DNA of 62,579 bases from CAZSAT01 sp964604675. Lineage in GTDB: Bacteria > Myxococcota_A > UBA796 > CAJQPC01. Under the pieces are notes generated by a model. The model had not been told where the DNA came from. It saw only the letters and a list, made by a program, of their open reading frames with translations, and searched no databases. A program made the translations under genes and the position numbers. Shown here piece by piece: positions 33,190-41,900 of this stretch (within the stretch, counting starts at the first letter, position 1; every line of letters starts with the position of its first letter). The DNA lies in assembly GCA_964604675.1 (NCBI GenBank), contig CAZSAT010000029.1:1-62579 (forward strand). Reading direction: 5' to 3'.

Positions 33190-36100
33190 ATGGCACAGGT
33201 GAAGACCCTTCTCATCGGCTGCGGCGGGACCGGCACGAACATCGTTCGACGGCTCGTGCACGCGTGGAGCGAACGCTACGGCTGGGACCAACCTGTGCCG
33301 CCCGACATCGCGGTCGCGCTGATCGATGCCCAGGCCGATGGGGCCCAGGGCGGCAACATGCCCGACCAGGTCTACTTCTCGCGCACGAACCACGTGAACT
33401 TCCCCGCCGAGTTCGCCCACTACGAAGACCACCTGGGATGGTGGCCGCCCGGCGTCACCGCGGCGCCCGGCGTGCGCTTCAACGACGGCTGCGGCGCCAT
33501 CCGAAGCTTCGGCAAGTTCTTCTCCTTCCTGTTCGCCGAGACCGTGGCGGAGACCCTCCGAAAGTCCATCGGCACCATCACCGGCTACGGCATGCAGCAG
33601 GCCGGCGAAGAGTTCCAGTGGCAGGTCTGGCTCGTGGGCAGCCTGGGCAACGGCACCGGCGGTGGCACGTTCATGGACGTCGCCACCATGGCGCGCCAGA
33701 TCCTGCACGACGAAGGCTTCATGGCACCTCACGTGTACGGGCTCTTCATCCCCTCGAGCGTGACCCGCCGCGGACACCGCGGCGACGACCTCATGGAGAC
33801 CCAGGTCGCGGCGTCCGGCTACGCCGCGCTGATCGAGCTGCAGTACGAGTTCAACCGCCTCTCGAGCGCCGACTGGAAGCCCTCCACCGAGTACATCGCG
33901 CTGGGGGTCAGAAACCGCGAGAGCCGCGACACCTCGGTGGTCAGGTTCGCCGCGGCCGCGGGCACCAAGGCGTCCGGGGCGGGCGCCGTGGCGCCCTTCG
34001 ACTTCGCCTTCCTGTTGGACCGGCGCGGACGCAACAACCTCAACAAGGAGTACCCGGACCTGCTCGTCACCGGCGCGGGGGTGCTCGACATGCTGCTGGA
34101 GGGCGCGGACCAGGACAAGCGCATGCTCGACCTGATGATCCGGTGCACCGACGGTCGCCGGTTCGGCTCCGTAGGCGCCGTCCGGCTCGAGGCCCCCGCG
34201 CTGCTCTTGCGCGACTTCGCCGGCAACGCCCAGGCCCTGCATGCGATCAAGGTCGGCTCGAGCGCAGACACCAACGGCTGGGGCGAGCTCCTCGGCGACC
34301 GGGTGCCGGGCGGCAAGACCCTGCCGGCGAGTGACGCCGACACGGTCGACACCAGCGTCGAGTTCTTCTTCCGCGAGGTGCTCCGTGCCCGAGAGACCGG
34401 ACGCGGAGGCGCGGGTTCGGTGAACGAGTTCTTCGACCGCTTCCAGGAGTCCAGTGGCGAGCTCGAGGATCGCCTGCGCCACGTCCGCGTGGGCTTGTCC
34501 CGCGCCACCGAGCACCACGCGATCACCAAGCTCGGCAGCGAGCTCCAGGACCTCTTGGACAACGAGTCTGGCGACCTGCGGACTGCCTGGAAGAAGGAGT
34601 GGCTGGAAGGCGCTGCAAGCCACTGGGCTGCCACCCCCGGCGACGCCCGCTACGACGACCTCGACACCCTGGGCCCGAAGGCCGGCCTGCGTTGGCTGAT
34701 CGACCAACGCGTCGCGCGCTTCGTCGATGCGGGGGCGTACGGCCTGCTCGAGGCTTGGCTGCTGGAGCTCGAGGAGACGATCGAGGCGAACCGCACGTCG
34801 ATCTGGGAACACGAGCACACCCAGAACGTGGGCAGTCGCTCGGTCGACACCTCCGAGGCGCTCTCGAACCGGATCAGCGACCTGAAGGGCAAGGCTTCCA
34901 GCATCCTGAGCTTCCTGCTCACCGGCCAGATCCGCCGCGAGGCGCAGCTCGTGGGGCAGTCGGCGGAAGCGCTGCTCGACTTCCTGCTCTGGGAAGCCAA
35001 GGTCGAGATCATCGACGACCTCTATCAGCGCATGAAGGCCCACGCGGCCATCCTCCGCGAAGCCAGCACCCGCGCCCGCGACCGCCTCGGATGTGCGTCG
35101 AGCCGCCAGCACTTCCACCGCGCCCAGCAACGGGCCGAGAAGGCCCTCGAGCTGAACATGAGCGAGGCCCGCACGGCCACCGGGGTCGGCATCAGCTTCT
35201 TCGTGGGTGGCGACGAGGCGATGCGCCAGGATCTGATCGGCCGCCTCGAGCAAGACGGGGGGGCGAGCTCCCACGCGCTGCTCGCCGGGGAGGCCGAGCT
35301 GCATCGGAAGGTCTTCGCGGCCTGCCTCGGCGCCAACGTCGGCGCGTACGGGGGCACCGCGCCCCAGACCACCTACGAGGGCCGCGACAACGAGACCCTG
35401 GAGCGCGACCTGCGCCTGGCCATCGAGTCCCGCGCGCGGTCCGAGGCCGGCCGGGTCGTCGGCCAGGTCTGCGACGTCGAAGAGCTGCTGAAGGGGGAGG
35501 CCCGCACCGTGGTCGACCGGTGGTACCGCGAGAGCTTCCTCCAGCGGGACGGCGCCGACCGCGCCGCTGGGGCTGCGGCGCGCCGCCTGCTCCACGACCG
35601 TGTGGGCGGCCAGGTGGTCGCGCGCATCCGCGACCTGGAGTGGGACAGCGACCCCGACGGCAGCGCGAAGCGCGCCCAGGACCTCTACCTCGCGGGCCGC
35701 CTGCACAAGCTGGTCTCGCTCGCGGCCCCGCAGTGGTCGATCCGTCGCTGCACCACCCACAGCAAGCCCTTCTTCAACTTCAACGCCGAGCTGGGCGCGA
35801 TCAACGAGGCGGTGGGCTGGATCGGCGAGCAGCTCAGCGTGGACGTCCAGGCCCAGGCCATCCCGGGCTTCCCGCGCACCAGCATCGAGTGCGTGAACCT
35901 CGAGGTGGGAGCACGGCTCACCGACCTCCGCACGGACCCCGAGATCGAGGAATACCGCCGCACCATGAACGACGGTGACGAGGTCTCGAAGGGCTTCTCC
36001 CCCCACACCACCCGCGACTACGAAGAGGCGGGCCGTGCCTTCCTCGCGCTGCGCCGGGCGGAGGCCGAAGCGGAGGGCGTGTACCGCAGCGACGGCCGCG

Positions 36101-36591
36101 CAGTCCTGGCGCTGGCCCTCTGGAAACACGCGGATCGGCCCGACCTGTTCGCATGGCTCGAGGACCGCGGGAGCGGCAACTACGCGCTCGCGCGCGACAT
36201 CCTCAACGAGCGCACCCGCGCGAACCCGAGCGGTCGCTACGCACGCAGCTGGCAGGCCGGCACCTCCGGGCTCTTCCCGAAGGGCATCAGCCAGGTGGTC
36301 GCAACCCTCGACAGCGACGACCAGCGGGACCTGCGCTTCGCGCTCAAGGACCGGCTGTGGCGGGATCTCCAGTCGCTCAACTGGCCCGGTGAGGGCGAAG
36401 GCGGTCGCCGGACGTGGGCCCAGATCGCCCAGGATCTCGAGCTCTACGCCGCCCAGCTCGCCGCCGACGGCGCGAAGGCCGCCGGCGATCAAGCCGACAC
36501 CCTGACGCGCATGGCAGCCGACGTGCAGGGCCTCATCGAGGACCTGGTCGAGTCGCAGGGCCGGCGGGTGCCGGCAGCGCTCTCGGAGTAG
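33190..36591 (+). CDS. Tubulin/FtsZ-like GTPase-fold protein (Tubulin_2 type)
   Basis: An 1133-residue protein. Residues 1-~350 carry the tubulin/FtsZ nucleotide fold: LLIGCGGTGTN (7-17), NDGCGAIRSFGKFFSF (98-113) and the glycine signature GSLGNGTGGGTF (150-161), the equivalent of the GGGTGSG loop that binds GTP phosphates. The remaining ~750 residues are largely helical. This size and motif set fit the Tubulin_2-type family that Makarova and Koonin proposed as part of a membrane-remodelling system with VWA partners. GTP binding is expected; polymerisation is unproven. The ATG at 33190 is preferred to one at 33157 because AGGAG lies 5 bases before it and it places the first glycine loop at residue 10, as in the family. 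The next gene starts 1 base after the stop. Confidence 0.88.
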   Translation: MAQVKTLLIGCGGTGTNIVRRLVHAWSERYGWDQPVPPDIAVALIDAQADGAQGGNMPDQVYFSRTNHVNFPAEFAHYEDHLGWWPPGVTAAPGVRFNDGCGAIRSFGKFFSFLFAETVAETLRKSIGTITGYGMQQAGEEFQWQVWLVGSLGNGTGGGTFMDVATMARQILHDEGFMAPHVYGLFIPSSVTRRGHRGDDLMETQVAASGYAALIELQYEFNRLSSADWKPSTEYIALGVRNRESRDTSVVRFAAAAGTKASGAGAVAPFDFAFLLDRRGRNNLNKEYPDLLVTGAGVLDMLLEGADQDKRMLDLMIRCTDGRRFGSVGAVRLEAPALLLRDFAGNAQALHAIKVGSSADTNGWGELLGDRVPGGKTLPASDADTVDTSVEFFFREVLRARETGRGGAGSVNEFFDRFQESSGELEDRLRHVRVGLSRATEHHAITKLGSELQDLLDNESGDLRTAWKKEWLEGAASHWAATPGDARYDDLDTLGPKAGLRWLIDQRVARFVDAGAYGLLEAWLLELEETIEANRTSIWEHEHTQNVGSRSVDTSEALSNRISDLKGKASSILSFLLTGQIRREAQLVGQSAEALLDFLLWEAKVEIIDDLYQRMKAHAAILREASTRARDRLGCASSRQHFHRAQQRAEKALELNMSEARTATGVGISFFVGGDEAMRQDLIGRLEQDGGASSHALLAGEAELHRKVFAACLGANVGAYGGTAPQTTYEGRDNETLERDLRLAIESRARSEAGRVVGQVCDVEELLKGEARTVVDRWYRESFLQRDGADRAAGAAARRLLHDRVGGQVVARIRDLEWDSDPDGSAKRAQDLYLAGRLHKLVSLAAPQWSIRRCTTHSKPFFNFNAELGAINEAVGWIGEQLSVDVQAQAIPGFPRTSIECVNLEVGARLTDLRTDPEIEEYRRTMNDGDEVSKGFSPHTTRDYEEAGRAFLALRRAEAEAEGVYRSDGRAVLALALWKHADRPDLFAWLEDRGSGNYALARDILNERTRANPSGRYARSWQAGTSGLFPKGISQVVATLDSDDQRDLRFALKDRLWRDLQSLNWPGEGEGGRRTWAQIAQDLELYAAQLAADGAKAAGDQADTLTRMAADVQGLIEDLVESQGRRVPAALSE

Positions 36592-36592
36592 C

Positions 36593-38917
36593 GTGGCCCT
36601 CGTCGTCCTGGCCGCGCCCGACCGGGAGCAGCGGGGCCGCGATGCCCTCGCCGAGCTCCTGGCGATCGAGCTGTTGGAGCGCGATCGGGAGGGCGCCGAG
36701 CCGCTGCTCGTGGTGCCTGCGCGTCCGGAAGACTGGCAGCCGCCCGAGCTCGAGGGCCTGCGTGGCGCCGGGGTGGTGGACGGCACGGCGTTCGAAGCCC
36801 TCGCGGACGCCGTCGACCGTGGCCTGCGACACCTCGCGCGGGCTCGTGTCCTTCGGGAACAGGGCGACAGCTGGCGACCGGCCCTGGTGCTCGCGCCCGT
36901 CATCGTCGGCGACGGGCCGGAGCCGTTCGAGGCCGTGCTCGCCGAGCTCGACCGGCTCCGCGGGTTGCTCGCTCAGGTCTTCGACCGGCTCACCCTGGGG
37001 CGCGACGGCCTCGAGGTCGACGCGGTCCACGTCGTCCCCTGGATCTGGCTCCCCGGTGTTCCCACCGCCTGGCCGAAGGAGCTGTTCACCGCGCCGCGGG
37101 GGTACCTGCGGGGTGCCCTGCGCCCGATCGTCTACACGCCTCGGACCGAGCGCGGAAAGAAGCTGCGGAGCTGGCACGAGTACGGCCGGGTGCGGCTGCT
37201 GACCGACCTCGCAGCGTTGCGTGCCCTGTCCGCGCAGCGCCCCGTCCTCGAGGGCCTGTTCCCGCAGCGTGCCCGTGAACACCACGTCCTGTGGCGCGTC
37301 CACAGCGCGCTCTACGAGTACCCGCTGGACGAGCGCCTTCGGCGCGCCCGGCTCGAGCAGCTGCTCGCTTCCAGCCAGACCCGCGCCGGCGTCCTGCCCG
37401 ACCCCCTGGAGCTCGGCTCCCTCGTCGCGGCGCAGGACGAAGGCACCGAGCCCGCGATCACGCGTCTGCGCAACGCGATCGACAGCGAGATCCGCACCGG
37501 CCTGGAAGGGCGTCACTTCGCCTTCGGCGCGGACTTCGAGCACCAGCCCGCGCCGGACTTCACCCTGGCACCCGACCGCGCCGACCGACCCCGCTGGACC
37601 CGGTCCGGCTGGTCCCTTCGAGCGCCACACCGCCAGGCCGGACGCCTGCACCGCGAGGTCACCGAGGCTCTTCGGGCCTGCGCGGATGGCGATCTCCAGA
37701 AGGAGCTCGATGCTGCCCTCAGGTCCGCGATGAAGCAGCTGAGGGGGCTTCGGGACGCGGTCGAGCAGGAGCTCACGTCGGCGCTCGCGTGGCAGGAGGT
37801 CGAACACCGCGAGCGGATGTCGGGCACCTCCGCCGCCCTGGCCCGCGTGCTGTCCCTCAGCCGCGGACTGGACCGGGTGATTTCGGACCTCGAAGAGGAC
37901 ATGGCTCAGAAGCCCGCCGACGCGGAGCGGGTGCTGAGGCGCTTCGAGAGGGTCCTGGACCGTTGGCGCGCCAAGGAGGACACGCTGTGGCGCGAGGCCC
38001 GAGAGATCGGCAGCGACGCGGCGGTCTGGCTCGAGGTGGGCTCGCTGATCGGCGCAGGCATCGCCGTGGGAAGCGGGCTCGCGGCCACGGTGATCGGCGT
38101 GATCCTGGCGCCGGTGCCGGTCGCCGCAGGGTTGGGCGCGGCCTGGTACGTGCACGGCGTCCGCCAGAAGGCCACGCGCCAGTGGTTCGAGCGTTGGGAG
38201 ATGCTCGAGCACCACTGCCGGGCAGAAGCCGACGACGCCGCTGCGGAGCTGGTGGCCATCGTGAACCACCGCATCGGGCAGCTGAAGCTGGTCGCTGTGC
38301 GCGACCTCCGACGCTCCCTCCGCGCCTTGGAGGCACGGTTTCGGACCGAGGTCCTGGGGTTCCTCGCCGAGGTCGAGGAGGAACGGACCATCATCGAGCG
38401 CCTGGAGCGCGAGCGGGAGCGCGACCCGGCCGACGCGGTGAGCGGCCGCTTCCGCGTGAAGGGCACACGCGTGAAGGCCTCCGCCCTCGACGAAGCGGAC
38501 TTCCACCGCAAGCTGGCCGCCGAGCTCCGGCGCGTGCTGAAGCTCGACGGCATGCCGGAACGCATCCCCTTGCGCGTGCACCACGGGCTGCTCAGTGAGC
38601 TCGTGGACCGCGATCTGAGCGCGGTCGGGAAGGACCTCGAGGTCGACGACGAGGCGAGCGAGGTGCTCCAGCGCGCAGCACGGCACGGGTGGTCGGATGC
38701 CGAGCTCTCCGAGCTTCCGGGCACGCAGCGCCTGGGCGAACCGGTCCACCTCGCCTTCGTCGGAGCACGGCTGCCCGCTCGGGTCGGGCAGCCCTCGTTC
38801 GGAGCGGCCACCACCTTCTCGGACACGCCAGGCCACGAGCGCATCGCCCGCAGCGTGCCGGCGGAGCACGCCCTGTTCGTGCAGATCGAGCAGCGGCTCG
38901 GGACCCACGATGGCTGA
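36593..38917 (+). CDS. 774-residue coiled-coil protein with membrane hairpin
   Basis: No named family is recognised. Residues 1-~230 form an alpha/beta domain with hydrophobic strands (MALVVLAAP, PLLVVPARP, ALVLAPVIVGD) and several conserved-looking tryptophans. Residues ~350-475 are helical and charged. A hydrophobic hairpin follows at ~480-522 (EVGSLIGAGIAVGSGLAATV; ILAPVPVAAGLGAAW), then another coiled coil (~540-640) and a C-terminal globular part. The coil-hairpin-coil arrangement recalls membrane-remodelling proteins in layout, but no GTPase P-loop is present. GTG start is one base after the tubulin-like stop; the 3' end overlaps the next ATG by eight bases. Probably a dedicated partner of the tubulin-like protein. 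Confidence 0.7.
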   Translation: MALVVLAAPDREQRGRDALAELLAIELLERDREGAEPLLVVPARPEDWQPPELEGLRGAGVVDGTAFEALADAVDRGLRHLARARVLREQGDSWRPALVLAPVIVGDGPEPFEAVLAELDRLRGLLAQVFDRLTLGRDGLEVDAVHVVPWIWLPGVPTAWPKELFTAPRGYLRGALRPIVYTPRTERGKKLRSWHEYGRVRLLTDLAALRALSAQRPVLEGLFPQRAREHHVLWRVHSALYEYPLDERLRRARLEQLLASSQTRAGVLPDPLELGSLVAAQDEGTEPAITRLRNAIDSEIRTGLEGRHFAFGADFEHQPAPDFTLAPDRADRPRWTRSGWSLRAPHRQAGRLHREVTEALRACADGDLQKELDAALRSAMKQLRGLRDAVEQELTSALAWQEVEHRERMSGTSAALARVLSLSRGLDRVISDLEEDMAQKPADAERVLRRFERVLDRWRAKEDTLWREAREIGSDAAVWLEVGSLIGAGIAVGSGLAATVIGVILAPVPVAAGLGAAWYVHGVRQKATRQWFERWEMLEHHCRAEADDAAAELVAIVNHRIGQLKLVAVRDLRRSLRALEARFRTEVLGFLAEVEEERTIIERLERERERDPADAVSGRFRVKGTRVKASALDEADFHRKLAAELRRVLKLDGMPERIPLRVHHGLLSELVDRDLSAVGKDLEVDDEASEVLQRAARHGWSDAELSELPGTQRLGEPVHLAFVGARLPARVGQPSFGAATTFSDTPGHERIARSVPAEHALFVQIEQRLGTHDG

Positions 38918-41900
38918 GCACGTGCCACCGCCGCCGCCCAGCGCCGCGCCCGAACCGCCCGCAGCACCTCCAGCCGAGCAGGCGCCTGATCGCGAGCCCC
39001 CCCGTTCCCGTGAGGAAGAAGCGCTCAGCGTCGTCGAGACGAAGGTCAGCCGCGTCACCTTCGCCGCGGTCTCGCTGGCGCTCGGCACGCTGCTCGCGCC
39101 GATCTCGCTGCTCTTCGGCCTGGGCTTCCTCCCCGGCGGCGGCCTGGGGCTCTCCGGCGTCGTCGCGGCGGCCGCCGGCTTCTGCGCTCGCCTCGTGGTC
39201 CGGGCAGTCATGCCGGGCAGGCTCCGCGGGGGTACCGAGACGGGCGACGGACGCCAGCTCGCGGTGGCCGTGCTCGCCGAGCTGCAGGAAGCGGGCGAGG
39301 TCCGGCTCTGGACGGCCCGGTACGTGGAGGCCTGCCTCGTCGTGTCGCGGGCGTCGTCGAAGAGCGCGGCCTTGATCGGCGCCTCGGGCATCACGATGCA
39401 CGCCGGCAGCGTGGTGCCGCTGATCGGGCCGTTCCTCGCCGGCCCGGCCCTGGCCGCCGAAGCGCTCGCGCTCGCGATGAAGTCCAAGCTGCCGGTGCTC
39501 GACCGGGAGGAGCGCCCGAAGGCCGAGGCCATCGACCACCACGACGTCCCCGCGCTAGTCGACAGCGCCCCAAGCTCCCGCCCCACCGGGCGGGAGCTCG
39601 TGGCGGCCTTGGAGTCGAGCCCCGTCTACCGCCGCCAGGTGGTGGCGCGCGGCCTGCTCCATGCCAAGCGGGCGGTGGTCGACGACGGCCTCGGCTTGCT
39701 CCAGGCGCGCTACCCGCGGCTCGACGGCGCGGTGCTCGCGCGCACCGGCGTCAGCACCCTCTCGATGTTCCAGACCCAGGCCTTGCGCGAGCTCCTCGCC
39801 GAAGAAGAGCGAGAGGACATCCACCACCGCGACTTCGTGTTCTTCGGCTGGGCGGGTTCGGGGCGCACGACCCTGGTCAACCTGCTCGCGCTCGGAGGAC
39901 TGCTGCATCGGGAGGGCGCCCTGTACTGCGTGAGCGCCGAGGGGCCACTCCGGTCGCTGGACCTGGACGCGGGCGAGGCCGCTACGGCCACCGGGCGTCA
40001 TCCCGCCAGCCAGCTGCGCACGTGGCTCGACGGCACCGACCACCTCGACGCGATGCAGGAGGCCTACCAAGCCGCCACCCAGGATCGGCTGGACCACAGC
40101 CGGCGGCTCGACGTCGTGTTCACCGACGTGCGCAAGCTGTCCGAGGAAATCCTCGCGAAGGCCACCGGCGACGCGCGTCCGCTGCTGCAGCGCCTGCGCT
40201 ACGTCGTGATCGACCACCCGGACCGCCTCCCTCGGGAGGAGCTGGTCCGCCTCCGGGTCGCCATCGCGCGGCTCCGCCTGACCGCCGAGCTCTACGGCCG
40301 CAAGGTCACCTTCGTGGTGTTGCTCCCCCGCCTCGAGAACAAGGTGCGCTTCGCGAAGTGGTTGCTGAACAACCAGGACGTGGCGGGCTGTGACTTCGAG
40401 GGTGCCTTCCCCCGTGCCGAGCTGGTGGGCTGGATGCCCCCCTTCGAGGTCCGCGAGGTGCCCGGGCGAGGTCCGCGCTTCGTGCGCGCCGACTTCGCCG
40501 AGGAGGTCACGGCGCTCCTCGCGGAGCTGGGCTTCTCGGCGCAGCGGCTGGTCGCGTCCGGCGAGAGCCCCGTGCGCCTCGCCGTGGTCGATGCCCAGCC
40601 CCTCCTCGGCCCGGAGCTGCGCACCCACGTACGGGTGACCGCCATCCGACGCCTCCAGGAAGCGGCGCGCCAGAGCGAGGACGAGGGGCCCATCGTGTTG
40701 CGCCAGGAGTGGCGCTGGTTCTCCACCGACTCGCTCGCCGTGCCGAGCGACCAGCGCTTCGACGTCATCGTGTGCGTGGGTGTGGGCAGCCATCCGGAGC
40801 TTCGGGTGAGCTCGCTGCGCGCGGCCCTCGCCGAGGACGGGGCCCTGGTGCTCGTCGGCGACGGCAGCCCCGAGGACTACGAGAGCCTGCGCGAGGTCCG
40901 GAAGCCCGGCTGGGACCCCGACCGGGCCATCGCCGACGTCCGCTACTCGAGCGTGCTCTGGCCCGATCACTCCGGCGCGGTCATCGCCCACGAGCTGGCG
41001 TCGCTCTTCGAGGACTTCCGCGACAAGCCCGTGCCGCGTGAGCGCCTGAGCGGCGTGTTCCCCGGCGAGCAGACCGAGCGCCTGTTGGAACAGTGGCTGG
41101 CCGAGGGCAAGCTCGAAGAGCTGGTGGCCTTCGAGACGCTGCGCGAGGGGCGGCGACCGGAGAAGCGCCCCTACCTGCGCCGGAAGGACCCGAGCTTCAA
41201 GGGCCAGAGCTACGAGGTGCTCTGGGGCTGCTGCAGCCGCGCAGTCTACGGCGTCTTCGACAAGGACGCTCGCAACGAGGCCCGCTCGATCGGCGTGAGC
41301 CGGTCCGCGTACGTCGACCGTGACCGGCTGTTCGTGGACCTGTTCCCCTGGGCGATGATCCGCCACAAGCCCCACACGGTCCAGGTGGACGACCGCGAGG
41401 ACGATCGGCTGAGCGAGCGCGACCGCGCCCTGGGCGCCCAGCGCTGGCTCCGCCACGGGCGGCTGCTCATCGGCACGCCGGACTGGTCCGCCGGGGTCAC
41501 GGTCGACCGCCGCCGGCCCCGCTTCGCCGTGTCGCTGGCGTCGGAGCGTCCGTTCGACGGCATGGCGATCCCCCGCGACCTGCCCGCCGATGCCGTGCAG
41601 GGCTGCCTCGCCACCGATGACACCGCGGCGGCGCAGGCGATCGCCGCCGGCCTCCGGCGGGTGCTCGTCAGCTCCAGCGGGGGCTCGGCGCGCCTCCGGG
41701 TCGCGACCGGCAACTGGGTCTGCCAGCTCGAAGAGACGATGAGGGACGTGGCCTTCACCCGCGGCGGCCTCGTCGAGGAGCCGGATTTCGTGGGCTTCCG
41801 CGAGCTGACTCCCGCGCTCCGCGAGCGCATGACACGAAGCTACGGGTGCGTGGGCACGTCCCTGTTCCTGGAGCTCTCCGATCGGGGCCGCGACGAGCTG

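Noticed and set aside
32176..36903. 1575-residue open frame on the minus strand
   Set aside because: Antisense to the VWA and tubulin-like genes; composition-driven, no recognisable domain.
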